The notes under the pieces are model-generated. The model was not told the DNA's origin. It did not search any database and saw only the letters and a program-made list of their open reading frames with translations. The position numbers were made by a program, and so were the translations under genes. From contig NZ_BLAY01000003.1 in NCBI RefSeq assembly GCF_020521235.1, forward strand, positions 48,554 to 112,553: a DNA stretch of 64,000 bases. The letters are read 5' to 3'. The DNA comes from Microseira wollei NIES-4236. GTDB lineage: Bacteria > Cyanobacteriota > Cyanobacteriia > Cyanobacteriales > Aerosakkonemataceae. Positions 10,812 to 20,546 of the stretch are shown here, one piece after another. How positions within the stretch are numbered: the first letter of the stretch is position 1; the number at the start of each line of letters is the position of its first letter.

Positions 10812-12485
10812 ATGAATATAGATCGGGATGATTCAAAACCAAATCGCTGTGAATATATACTGCCAGCACTGGCTATTATCTCATTAATTGCTTCATGCAT
10901 TATCGTTTCTTATAAAAAATTATTTTGGAATGATGAACTCTTTTCTTACTACTTGATTGCTGACCCTTCTTTCGCTCATATGATGAGTGCTTTTAGTGAC
11001 AAAATAAATGCTACGCCACCTTTATATTTTATTCTCGGATGGTTTTGGGCTAAACTATTTGGTTCCACAGAATTATCACTTCGCTTATTCTCTTCTTTGG
11101 GCATTTGCATAGCCTGTGCGACTGTATGGATAATGTTACGCCGCACTTATAATTTCTGGTCAGCTTCTATTGGAACTCTAGGTGTATTTTGTACCTCAGA
11201 TATGATTTTGTATCAGAATGCTGAAACTCGAATGTATGGCTTACTTCTTGCTGTTTGTTCGTTAGCCTTGCTTAATTTTGATATTCTTAATAAGAAATCA
11301 AAATGCTCGTGGAATTTAATTATATCAAATATTTTTATTCATGCTGCTATCGTTCAAACACATATTTTTGGTATATTGTATAGCGCAGCAATTCTTTTTA
11401 CTTTCATACTTCGAGATAAATACTTCAATGTTTTTCGACCGAAGATTTATCTATCTATAGGTTTAAGTTGGCTTTCTCTGATTTTATATATTCCTGCGTT
11501 TCTGAACCAAGCTGATGCTGGTAAACCCCGTACATGGTATGCTATTCCCGAACTCGCAGATCTTCTCATTAATTTAATCGGTGTTTCTTCATCATCTTAT
11601 CTACTTTTTATATTTTTCTCTTTGATTTTAATTTCTGGATGTCAATTTATGTTCGATCCCGATCCTAGCGCTCGTCATGAATTTAAGACATCCAGACAAA
11701 ATCTTCAATATTCAAATGAATTTTCTTTGTTAATATTCGCATTTGTTTTTTTGGCAGTTCCTGTTTTTGTCTGGATTATTTCACTCACTATCAAACCCAT
11801 CTACTGGTACAGATATATGATACCTAGTACCCTAAGTTGGTCAATTTTAATAGCTTACTTAGCTTCATGCATAATTTCTCCAGGTGTAAGAGTTAGACTC
11901 AATATTTTTAATTGGGAAATATTTAGATTTTTGTTTACCAAAAAAACATCAATCCTATTGTTAACTCTAGCTACAATCCTTCTAGTCAATCCCATCCTCT
12001 ACGGTAAAAATTTATCAAAGGAAGAGCTACCCGGATCAAATGATGATAAGTATGGATACAAAGAGCTACCTATTGTTACACAAATTTCTCATGATTTTAT
12101 CAAACGCATTCATTACTCTCCTAACCGCTCTAGATATTTCTTTATATTAGATTGGCAGTCTGCTGTAGATAACTCAAGTGGACGGTTTACGCCTGGAGAA
12201 TACAAAAATCTGGATGCGCTAAAAAGAAACTATCCTGAAGTATTCCAAAATAACATTATATTAAGCCAGGATTTCCTTAAGATGTATAATCGGTTTTTAG
12301 TACTAGATTATTTGAATTACAACCAAAAATGTACGTTGGAAGATTTTTTCTGTCCAAGATGGTTAGAAATGAGAATTTTAAATAATTCTAGTTATAAAGT
12401 TACATCTATTGGAGATATTAAAGTGACAACTATTCCAGGAGATATTCAAGATAGAAAATTATTATTAATAGATAAAATAAAGTAA
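10812..12485 (+). CDS. Integral membrane glycosyltransferase, ArnT/GT39-like
   Basis: 557 residues with many hydrophobic segments. An acidic pair in the first periplasmic loop (FWNDELFSYY, about residues 37-46) matches the catalytic loop of lipid-sugar-dependent ArnT/PMT transferases. A paralogue of similar length lies at 16205-17791; the two share the loop and the C-terminal DARYGYxELP-type region (DDKYGYKELP here). GAGGAG precedes the ATG at 10812 by about nine bases. The gene is AT-rich relative to neighbours at 7-10 kb, which may indicate separate acquisition. Confidence 0.75.
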   Translation: MNIDRDDSKPNRCEYILPALAIISLIASCIIVSYKKLFWNDELFSYYLIADPSFAHMMSAFSDKINATPPLYFILGWFWAKLFGSTELSLRLFSSLGICIACATVWIMLRRTYNFWSASIGTLGVFCTSDMILYQNAETRMYGLLLAVCSLALLNFDILNKKSKCSWNLIISNIFIHAAIVQTHIFGILYSAAILFTFILRDKYFNVFRPKIYLSIGLSWLSLILYIPAFLNQADAGKPRTWYAIPELADLLINLIGVSSSSYLLFIFFSLILISGCQFMFDPDPSARHEFKTSRQNLQYSNEFSLLIFAFVFLAVPVFVWIISLTIKPIYWYRYMIPSTLSWSILIAYLASCIISPGVRVRLNIFNWEIFRFLFTKKTSILLLTLATILLVNPILYGKNLSKEELPGSNDDKYGYKELPIVTQISHDFIKRIHYSPNRSRYFFILDWQSAVDNSSGRFTPGEYKNLDALKRNYPEVFQNNIILSQDFLKMYNRFLVLDYLNYNQKCTLEDFFCPRWLEMRILNNSSYKVTSIGDIKVTTIPGDIQDRKLLLIDKIK

Positions 12486-12696
12486 GTATTACCAAATACA
12501 TTGATTTTAATCCCACATTCCGCACCCTCAACTGTCACATTGAAGCTTGGGAGAATCAAACTCTGTGGTTGAGGGGGGAAAGGGAGCGCTGCTCCCCTTT
12601 ACCCCCTCAAGATTGATTATCATTATCATAAACTGAGCAGAGAAAATCCAATTACTGCGGTAACCTTCAATCCCGATAATTCTAGGGCATAAGATT
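12486..12696. repeat. Repeat end plus fragment copied from the 14.6-kb methyltransferase-GT gene
   Basis: 12517-12539 matches the terminal repeat of the MITE at 40888-41047. 12641-12735 is a decayed copy of 14811-14890 (the stretch ATTACTGCGGTAACCTTCAA and beyond is identical), including a 15-bp internal tandem duplication (ATTCTAGGGCATAAG twice). The fragment runs into the 3' end of the minus-strand gene that follows. Confidence 0.8.
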
Positions 12697-14280
12697 CTAG
12701 GGCATAAGATTTACCTTCATCCGTATAATTTCTCTGACAAAATTTACCTCCTCCCTTAGCAAATCGACTACCCACGGCTTAAAAGACCAATCCCAAAAAT
12801 GACTGTGATGTGGAATTTTTAACACAAAAAGTGTGAAAATAATGACGACAAAGTAAATTACATAAAATCGTTGCAATAAGTGCCATTTGCAAAACCAATT
12901 TGTAATTTTAAAATAACTATAATAAATAGAAAACAAAAACTTCAATGGACACTTATTCCAACCATTCCACTTATTCTGAGAATTGCCAACTATTTCAATA
13001 AGAATTAAGCTAGGGCTTAAGAGGCAGATAGTATAACTAGTAGAAGTCATAAAAAACCATCTACCCCAATCCTGTGCGATTATATAGAGTACAGAAGAAA
13101 ACATGAAAGGTATAAAAGCATATTTAAAGCTAAAACTTGAAATTACATGAACTGGATCGATCGCAGAGGAGAATTCTAGAGATCTATTATCCTGATTTTG
13201 TATTTTAATTTTTGGTTTGATTTTTTCCACAGAATTGATCAATATTCTTGATGATGTACGCATTAAGATAATAGTACATAGTAAAAAAGCAGATATCCAT
13301 TTAAGAAACACTAAACCATTATTACTATAAATATTGTTTGTCCAAACTTCCATGACGAAATATCGAATTGGAAGTCCGATGTACTGTAACACCAATGGTA
13401 CATTATCGGTTAAGGTGATCGTTCGCTTAGCAGGTAGATACCCTGGATCGCAATTTATTGATTTGTATTGGTTAATATATTCTTGCCAAGATTGGCAAAT
13501 CACTACTGGGGTTAAGTCATTTCCTTGAAAAATCAAACATAAAAAAGTCACAAAAATGGTAGGGAAATAAATTATTAGAGTCCGCCATAAAACTTTTTTA
13601 ATGGGAAATTTTAAGCCAATCAAGCTCGACGTAATTATCATGTTTAAAGGAAGGGCTAGAAAAATTATTGACTCGTGGCTAAGCGCAGTGGGAATAGATA
13701 GTAAATTATAGCAAATAAATAAACTACGAGAATACTGATTAATGGCATTTGTTAGATATTGTTCTTCATATTCAAGATCTTGAGCTATATGTAAATTTAT
13801 AATTTTAATGGCTTTTTTAAGCAAAAATAAATTAACAAATAACCCAAAGAAAAAAAGAAACTCTTTTCTTCCTATTGCGTTAGGGTCATGTAAAGGGAAT
13901 AGAATCAGAGATGGCAAGAACAGAACAACTATTAATGATTCCAAATCTAATACTTTTTTAGACTGTCTCACCTTAAAAAGGTATATACTATAGACAAGCA
14001 AAAATGTGATATAAGAAAACAATTTAATGAGCTTAAAAATATCTAAATTTAAATTAGTTAATAGCAAAAGGATTGCTCCGGGCAACCCTCTTCTTACAAA
14101 TCCTTGGCTGTAATTAATTAGCCACTCTTCATAAACATAAGAAAATAAATAATTATTTATTAAAAAAATAGTTATAAAAAAGCCTATAGATATAATCAAG
14201 AAAAAAAATAAAACGATGCTTTTTATTAAATTTATTGAAATGCAATTATATTGATAGAAAAAAATTTTTTTATTGCTCAT
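12697..14280 (-). CDS. Polytopic membrane protein, function unknown
   Basis: 527 residues, very hydrophobic, with ten or more predicted membrane segments and a conserved-looking periplasmic motif YSQGFVRRGLPGAI near residues 58-71. It is the only gene read on the minus strand inside the polysaccharide locus and is very AT-rich. Its last dozen codons (ending MKVNLMP) are read antisense through a stray copy of another gene's fragment (12641-12735), so its original C-terminus was probably replaced. A role as polymerase or transferase is possible but not shown. Confidence 0.7.
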   Translation of the reverse strand: MSNKKIFFYQYNCISINLIKSIVLFFFLIISIGFFITIFLINNYLFSYVYEEWLINYSQGFVRRGLPGAILLLLTNLNLDIFKLIKLFSYITFLLVYSIYLFKVRQSKKVLDLESLIVVLFLPSLILFPLHDPNAIGRKEFLFFFGLFVNLFLLKKAIKIINLHIAQDLEYEEQYLTNAINQYSRSLFICYNLLSIPTALSHESIIFLALPLNMIITSSLIGLKFPIKKVLWRTLIIYFPTIFVTFLCLIFQGNDLTPVVICQSWQEYINQYKSINCDPGYLPAKRTITLTDNVPLVLQYIGLPIRYFVMEVWTNNIYSNNGLVFLKWISAFLLCTIILMRTSSRILINSVEKIKPKIKIQNQDNRSLEFSSAIDPVHVISSFSFKYAFIPFMFSSVLYIIAQDWGRWFFMTSTSYTICLLSPSLILIEIVGNSQNKWNGWNKCPLKFLFSIYYSYFKITNWFCKWHLLQRFYVIYFVVIIFTLFVLKIPHHSHFWDWSFKPWVVDLLREEVNFVREIIRMKVNLMP

Positions 14281-14570
14281 ACTTAGATAACTCAGAAAGA
14301 AAATAGAATAGATCCGAGGTAACTATTACGGTGACTTGGTGAGCCAACATCCATAATAGAAAATTCATGTCGTAATTCATATAAAACTATATCTCACTTC
14401 AATCTAATTTGTCAAGAGAATTAAGAAAATTTATTGAAAAAGTTCATTAAAAGAAACATAAGTAAACCTCTGGCAGAATTACTTTTATGTTATAAGTAGG
14501 TAGGAACTAGCTTGAATTACGGAAGAGTCGAAATTTTCCCAGGATCGTGAATGATGGAGCAATAACGACC

Positions 14571-16121
14571 ATGAGCAAACAAGTTGTAATTACGGAACAG
14601 AATACTCAAACAACCAACATTCTGGGAATTCGGGAACAGTACCGCGATCGCTATTGGAAAAAACGCGATCCAATTATTAACGATCGCTTGCTTTGGAGAG
14701 CGCAGACATTCCGTCATATGGTTCACCTGCTGCCGAACCAAAGTATTTTAGAGCTAGGTTGCGGTCAGGGTCTTTTTACTCGACAACTCTTCCACGTTTC
14801 TCGTGGGGAAAATCCTATTACTGCGGTAACCTTCAATCCCGATAATTCTAGACCAGAGGATTTGCCTTCATCTGTAGAGTTTCTCCACGCTGACTCGATT
14901 CCGGGGCCATTAGACGGGAGAACTTTTGACTTTATCATCGCGATGGATCTTTTAGACCAGCGTAATTGTGCTTGGGTTCTCCAAAATGTTTACGAATTGC
15001 TCAAGCCAGGTGGGCAAGTTATTTTTTATGAAAGCAACCCCTGGAATATAGTACTTAGAATCCGTCGATTCATTTCGCAAATTTTTGGAAAAAAAGATCC
15101 CCGGAAACTGCTGAATCGTCCTCAGCTTTATGAGTTAATTTCGGAAATTGGCTTGATTAGGGTGTTTGCAGTTTACAACGATTTTGTCTACGCACCGCTC
15201 ACCCGACAGTTGATATGGTTGCTGCGAAACCTTTCAATTCTGCTAGAAAATACGCCGGTTATTCAAACCTTGGCTGGAGCAATTCTGCTCCACGCTCAGA
15301 AACCTCCCCGTATCGTGGAACGCCCCCAAATTTCCTTATGCGAACACGAGCAATTACGGGGGGCTATTTCTGTTGTGATTCCTTGTCACAACGAGGAAAT
15401 GAATATCGAACCTTTGATTACTCGATTGAAGGGATTTTTTGGCGAATATCTCCACGAAATTATCCCGGTTGATGACAATAGCCGCGACAGCACTCGCGAG
15501 GTGATTCAAAGATTAGCAGATCAAGATCCGATAATTAAGCCAGTATTTCGGACGCCGCCAAATGGTGTAGGTAGAGCGATCGCAGATGGCTATCGAGTTG
15601 CTACAGGTAAATACATATTGTCAATGGATTGCGACTTCCAGCACCTCTTACCAGAAATACGGGATTTGTTTGATGCGGCAGCAGAGGGGTATGATGTTGT
15701 TGTTGGCAGCCGTTTTTCTCGCCATAGCGTGTTGCTCAACTATCCATTGCCAAAAATCGTCGTTAATCGCGGATTTCATGCCTTGGCTCAAATTCTGTTT
15801 CTTCGTTCTTTTCGAGACTTGACGAATAACCTGAAGCTCATGCGTCGAGAGGTGGTGGAGAATCTTCAATTAACACAACCCGGTTTTGCCGTCAATGCCG
15901 AAACCGGACTTCAGCCGCTTTTGATGGGTTATTCGGTAAAAGAAGTACCGATATCTTGGATCAATCGAACTCCAGATATGGGGGTGTCTTCGTTTCGTTT
16001 AGTTAAAGTTGGGGGTGGCTACTGGCAAGTTTTATTTCGACTGTGGCTCAAGACTGTCTTTAGGATTGGATACTACGCGAAAGGCAAAAAATACTTAGCA
16101 TCACAGAAAAATTATTCATAA
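14571..16121 (+). CDS. SAM methyltransferase fused to DPM1-like GT2
   Basis: A two-domain protein of about 516 residues. Residues ~50-200 are a class I methyltransferase with motif I ILELGCGQG. Residues ~275-470 are a GT2 domain of the dolichol-phosphate-mannose-synthase type (VVIPCHNEE, VDDNSRDSTR, metal-binding MDCDFQH). Such a fusion could make a methylated polyprenyl-phosphate sugar for the ArnT-like enzymes nearby. The ATG at 14571 is assumed; a GTG at 14547 is possible. A fragment of its 5' part is duplicated at 12641-12735. Confidence 0.8.
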   Translation: MSKQVVITEQNTQTTNILGIREQYRDRYWKKRDPIINDRLLWRAQTFRHMVHLLPNQSILELGCGQGLFTRQLFHVSRGENPITAVTFNPDNSRPEDLPSSVEFLHADSIPGPLDGRTFDFIIAMDLLDQRNCAWVLQNVYELLKPGGQVIFYESNPWNIVLRIRRFISQIFGKKDPRKLLNRPQLYELISEIGLIRVFAVYNDFVYAPLTRQLIWLLRNLSILLENTPVIQTLAGAILLHAQKPPRIVERPQISLCEHEQLRGAISVVIPCHNEEMNIEPLITRLKGFFGEYLHEIIPVDDNSRDSTREVIQRLADQDPIIKPVFRTPPNGVGRAIADGYRVATGKYILSMDCDFQHLLPEIRDLFDAAAEGYDVVVGSRFSRHSVLLNYPLPKIVVNRGFHALAQILFLRSFRDLTNNLKLMRREVVENLQLTQPGFAVNAETGLQPLLMGYSVKEVPISWINRTPDMGVSSFRLVKVGGGYWQVLFRLWLKTVFRIGYYAKGKKYLASQKNYS

Positions 16122-16204
16122 GAGAGGACATTTATTTGTTGCAAACATTTACTTTGTTGAACCAAACAATGAGTTATATCTACTTATAAGGTGATTATCT
16201 ATTT

Positions 16205-17791
16205 ATGAATCTCGAAAATCAGGTTTCAAGATTGAATAAGTGGGAATATATAGTTCCCCTACTGGCTAGTTTATCACTCCTTATTAGCTGCGCGATCGCT
16301 TCTCCCAAAAAATACTTTTGGAACGATGAACTATTATCCTATTACTTACTTACCGATCCATCTTTACCACACCTGATGAATGCTTGGGGCGATACCTTCA
16401 ATCAATCGCCTCCTTTATACTTCATACTTGGATGGTTCTGGGCTAAAGTTTTTGGTAACACGGACTTGTCACTACGCCTGTTCTCTAGCTTGGCGATATG
16501 CGTGACGTTGACACTTGTTTGGATCGTCCTACGCCGTACCTATAACTTCTGGTTAGCTTCCATTGCAACTTTAAGTGTATTTGGGTTTTCAGATCTGATT
16601 TTATATCACAATGTTGAAGTCCGAATGTATGGGTTATTCTCCGCTGTTTGCGCCTTGGGATTGCTAGTATTTGATACTATCAACAGACAGGAAAAATGCT
16701 CGCGGAAGCTTCTTGTTACAAACAGCTTGATTCATGGCGTTATTGTTGTGACCCATCTCTATGGGCTTTTCTACAGTGGAGCTATTCTTGCTGCTTTTAT
16801 AATCCGTGACAGATACTTTAATCTATTCCGAAAAAATGTTTATTTTTCTACGATCTCAGGTTGGCTATTTTTGCTTCTTTTGCTTCCTATTCTGATTAAT
16901 CAATCAAATAATCACGCCAAATGGTTCTCTGCTATCGATGTCATAACTTTCATTAATTATTTTGTGGTCTCAACCAAATTCTCATTTTTTATTTTCGCTT
17001 TGCTATTACTTTCAGTACTTCTCTATATCAGTCAAGGCTCACATCAAAAAACTTTTGCTACATCCGAGCGTAATTCCTCCAATTTAGTTGCTGAAATTTC
17101 TCTTCTGATATTAGCTGGTACTTTTATAGCAGTTCCTGTTTTAGCTTGGATTATTACTCTGACTATAAAGCCTATGCTAAATGATAGGTATATTATCCCT
17201 ACTATTGCAATCAGTTGGCCCATTCTATTAGCTTATTTATCCTCTCGGCTGTTCGCAGATTTCACTTCAATAAAGTTAAGCTGGAATAATTTACTGATAA
17301 ATAAACAAAAAATATTTTTTTTAATGCTAACTATAATTCTGATTTTTCACCCAATTTACCATGCCAAAAAATTAGGATATTCTTCTCCAAAGCCTGGAAT
17401 TAATGATGCGCGCTATGGATATACTGAATTACCGATTGCTATGGAAGCTGGACATGATTTCTTACCACGTTTTTACTATTCTCCCAAACCCAGCAGATAT
17501 TTTCACATCTTAGATTGGGAGACTGCCTTAAAGAATACAGACAGTGCATTTGCAACGGGTGATTACACGCATCTGTCAGCGCTCAAACGTCAGTATCCTT
17601 TGATTAATAGTATTCAGAGCCAAGAGTTTATTAAAAAATACGATCGTTTCTTAGTCTTGAATGAAAAGGATCAAAAATGGTTTGAATGGAGAATTCAAAA
17701 TCACCCTAAATATGAAGTGAAATCCTTGGGAATTGCCGATCTAGGTGCATGGAGTCCCCTAGAATTATTTCTTGTAAAGCGCAAAAAATAA
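16205..17791 (+). CDS. Integral membrane glycosyltransferase, ArnT/GT39-like (paralogue of 10812 gene)
   Basis: 528 residues, polytopic. FWNDELLSYYLLTDPSLPHL near residues 38-57 aligns with the same loop of the protein at 10812-12485, as do FGNTDLSLRLFSS and LRRTYNFW. The pair clearly arose by duplication, with the methyltransferase-GT2 fusion and the minus-strand membrane gene now lying between. It would transfer a sugar from a polyprenyl phosphate on the periplasmic side. ATG start, no strong ribosome binding site. Confidence 0.75.
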   Translation: MNLENQVSRLNKWEYIVPLLASLSLLISCAIASPKKYFWNDELLSYYLLTDPSLPHLMNAWGDTFNQSPPLYFILGWFWAKVFGNTDLSLRLFSSLAICVTLTLVWIVLRRTYNFWLASIATLSVFGFSDLILYHNVEVRMYGLFSAVCALGLLVFDTINRQEKCSRKLLVTNSLIHGVIVVTHLYGLFYSGAILAAFIIRDRYFNLFRKNVYFSTISGWLFLLLLLPILINQSNNHAKWFSAIDVITFINYFVVSTKFSFFIFALLLLSVLLYISQGSHQKTFATSERNSSNLVAEISLLILAGTFIAVPVLAWIITLTIKPMLNDRYIIPTIAISWPILLAYLSSRLFADFTSIKLSWNNLLINKQKIFFLMLTIILIFHPIYHAKKLGYSSPKPGINDARYGYTELPIAMEAGHDFLPRFYYSPKPSRYFHILDWETALKNTDSAFATGDYTHLSALKRQYPLINSIQSQEFIKKYDRFLVLNEKDQKWFEWRIQNHPKYEVKSLGIADLGAWSPLELFLVKRKK

Positions 17792-17836
17792 GTCGATCGG
17801 GCATTTACCTTAATCTTGAAGAGGCTTAAAATCATT

Positions 17837-18847
17837 ATGCTGTCAATCGTCATCCCAGTTTTCAATGAAGAAGAAAATCTTCCCAAGCTCTATGAGCGTC
17901 TTGTTGCTGCTTCCCCTACTTGGGATGCCCCTTTTGAAGTTATCCTTGTAGACGATGGTAGTACTGACAGAACTCTCTCTCTTTTACGAGAGTTGCATCA
18001 AAAAGACTCTCGTTTCAAGTTCATTAGCTTTTCCCGTAATTTTGGTCATCAGACGGCTGTCAGTGCAGGTCTTCGCTATGTATCAGGTGATGTGGTAGCC
18101 GTGATGGATGCCGATTTGCAAGACCCTCCTGAGGAACTTCATCGCTTCCTCGATAAATGGCGTCAAGGTTATCAGGTAGTTTATGGCGTCCGTACTAAGA
18201 GAAAAGAAAATATCTTTAAACGAGCTGGGTACTATTTCTTTTATCGCCTATTAGCATGGTGTTCATCAATTGATATTCCCCTAGATTCAGGAGATTTTTG
18301 TGTCATGGATAGAACGATAGTAGATTATTTAAATGCTATGCCTGAACGGAATCGTTTTGTCAGGGGATTGCGTTCTTGGATAGGTTATCGGCAAATTGGC
18401 ATTCCTTATGAACGAGATCGGCGCTTGGCTGGAGATGTTAAGTATACGTTCAGAAAACTTTTACGCCTTGCCTTTGATGGTATTATTAACTTTTCGTACC
18501 GACCCTTACAACTGACTGGAGCTTTTGGCCTAATTGTCTGTTTCTTATCCTTTGCAGGCATTGTGTTTTATCTAGTTCACCGGATTTTAGATCGGAAGAT
18601 TTTTGGTCTTGCTCCTCAAGATGTGCCTGGATTTACTACCTTAATTCTGGCAATTTTATTTATTGGTGGAGTTCAACTTTTCACCTTGGGAGTTTTTGGT
18701 GAGTATTTAGGGCGAATTTTTGATGAGGTTAAACAGCGTCCATTATATATTGTCAAGGATCAAGAAGGTTTTGAGGACCCCAATGGATTGAACAACACTA
18801 AAACTAATAAAACTAAGTTGCCAGGAGATACTCCTAGAATATATTAA
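17837..18847 (+). CDS. Polyprenyl-phosphate glycosyltransferase, GtrB/DPM1-like
   Basis: 336 residues. The GT2 domain shows LSIVIPVFNEEENLP, LVDDGSTD, SRNFGHQTA and the metal site MDADLQDPPE, all hallmarks of GtrB/ArnC-type polyprenyl-phosphate sugar transferases. Two hydrophobic segments (about 230-255 and 270-295) anchor it in the membrane. It would charge the lipid carrier used by the ArnT-like enzymes that flank it. I use the ATG at 17837; a TTG at 17816 is the other possibility. Confidence 0.9.
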   Translation: MLSIVIPVFNEEENLPKLYERLVAASPTWDAPFEVILVDDGSTDRTLSLLRELHQKDSRFKFISFSRNFGHQTAVSAGLRYVSGDVVAVMDADLQDPPEELHRFLDKWRQGYQVVYGVRTKRKENIFKRAGYYFFYRLLAWCSSIDIPLDSGDFCVMDRTIVDYLNAMPERNRFVRGLRSWIGYRQIGIPYERDRRLAGDVKYTFRKLLRLAFDGIINFSYRPLQLTGAFGLIVCFLSFAGIVFYLVHRILDRKIFGLAPQDVPGFTTLILAILFIGGVQLFTLGVFGEYLGRIFDEVKQRPLYIVKDQEGFEDPNGLNNTKTNKTKLPGDTPRIY

Positions 18848-18889
18848 ATAATTAAACTAATCAATATTAAATATTTTCAGGTAATAAAT

Positions 18890-20518
18890 ATGACTAAGAT
18901 CGAGAGCAGCCCAAAATTTATAAATGCTTTAAACAGCCTATATATTTACAGATATGCGGTTGCTTTATTCATTCTTATTGTCCTATGTTATCTTGTATTC
19001 TTTTTTCGATTGGGTGCAGGCCCTGTGCGACAATGGGATGAATCAAGCTTAGCCGTAAATGCTCTAGAAATGACCCTCAATGGAAACTTGCTGGTTAAAT
19101 ATCTTGATGGAAAACCAGACTTAATTAATACTAAACCACCCTTAGCAATTTGGTTAATTGCAGCCTGTATGAAATATTTGGGATATCACGAATTTTCTCT
19201 GCGATTACCCTCTGCAATTTCGGCTAGTATAACTGCGATCGCTATCTATATTTTTTCTAAGCAATACTTACAGGATTTTAAAGCAAGTTTAATCGCTGTT
19301 TTGGTTTTAATAACTAGCATTGGATTTACTGGAGAACATGTAGCTAGAACAGGTGACTATGATGCAATGCTTGTACTTTGGATAACTATTTATTCCCTGG
19401 CCTACTTTATATACTTGCACTCAGAAACATCTAAGAAACCTTTCTATCTTGCAGTCATCACAGTTGCATTAGTTTTTGCTGTGTGGACTAAAGGTATAGC
19501 TGGTCTTCTAGCTTTACCTGGCCTTTTGATCTATACAGCATGGCAAAAAAAAGTGAGAAAATTGCTACTCTCACCTCAAGTTTATTGCTCAGGTATTATT
19601 TTTCTAATTTTAGCTCTCGGTTATTACCTGCTAACAGAACAATATAACCCAGGTTATCTGCAAGCGATCGCGGCTAATGAACTTACAGGTAGATATGGGG
19701 ATTTAGTTCCAGGTGGAACACCTAGAGGATTTTTTTACTATTTAGCTAATATCATATCCTATAGATTTGTTCCCTGGATTTATGTGCTTCCTTTTTGTTT
19801 GATGATTGTTAGCCTTAGCGAAAAAAAGATATTCAAAGATTTTATTTTTTTTAGCTCTATATATCTAACCAGCTACTTTTTAATCATCTCTTATTCAAAA
19901 ACTAAATTTAATTGGTATGATGCTCCCCTCTATCCTATTGCTTCTTTAATTATAGGCTTAGGGTTTTCTATCGGGTTCAAGCTGATTGCAGATTATTGTT
20001 GTAGTCATAATTTATTTAACTCTATAAAAGCGGAAACTCTGTTCAAACGTCGGTTGATTTATGTGGTTTTGATATCGAGTATTTTCTTGATGCCATTTTT
20101 TAATAACTTCTATACAGAAATAGATCTAAGTAATGTACCTTTTCGTGAAAACGATTGGACTATTTCCGGTTTAGCATTTAAGTACAGAGAATACTTTACT
20201 AAGCTGGCAACGGCAAAGCTTGATATTAAGACGAATAAGTTGCAAGTAGTGAATATTAATAGATACAATCTTCCATTACTTTTTTACACTCAAGCTGCCA
20301 ATTTAACCAGTCCATATCTACTGGAAGTCAAATGGGAAAACCCATCTGAAAAAATTTTTATTACTGGTGAAACTATCGTCAACTGCGATGCAAATACTCA
20401 GGAAGATTTGAATCGTCGATATAGGATGAGAGTCTTACACTCTGACAGTCCTTGTGGAACATTTTTGATAGAAAATACAAGTTCAAAAATAAAAGCTGAC
20501 CGAACTCCTCAAAAGTGA
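18890..20518 (+). CDS. ArnT/PMT-family membrane glycosyltransferase
   Basis: 542 residues, polytopic. QWDESSLAVNALEM in the first periplasmic loop carries the catalytic acidic residues of the GT39/ArnT family; KPPLAIWLIA and FSLRLPSA are further family motifs. It directly follows the GtrB-like gene (about 40 bases), the expected donor-making partner. Lipid-linked sugar is transferred on the periplasmic face. Confidence 0.83.
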   Translation: MTKIESSPKFINALNSLYIYRYAVALFILIVLCYLVFFFRLGAGPVRQWDESSLAVNALEMTLNGNLLVKYLDGKPDLINTKPPLAIWLIAACMKYLGYHEFSLRLPSAISASITAIAIYIFSKQYLQDFKASLIAVLVLITSIGFTGEHVARTGDYDAMLVLWITIYSLAYFIYLHSETSKKPFYLAVITVALVFAVWTKGIAGLLALPGLLIYTAWQKKVRKLLLSPQVYCSGIIFLILALGYYLLTEQYNPGYLQAIAANELTGRYGDLVPGGTPRGFFYYLANIISYRFVPWIYVLPFCLMIVSLSEKKIFKDFIFFSSIYLTSYFLIISYSKTKFNWYDAPLYPIASLIIGLGFSIGFKLIADYCCSHNLFNSIKAETLFKRRLIYVVLISSIFLMPFFNNFYTEIDLSNVPFRENDWTISGLAFKYREYFTKLATAKLDIKTNKLQVVNINRYNLPLLFYTQAANLTSPYLLEVKWENPSEKIFITGETIVNCDANTQEDLNRRYRMRVLHSDSPCGTFLIENTSSKIKADRTPQK

Positions 20519-20546
20519 AGTAAGCTTTTAGCTTTTGTTCGTATTT

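Noticed and set aside
15215..15472. Reading frame overlapping the methyltransferase-GT2 fusion
   Set aside because: It is a shadow in another frame of a well-supported gene with all motifs intact.
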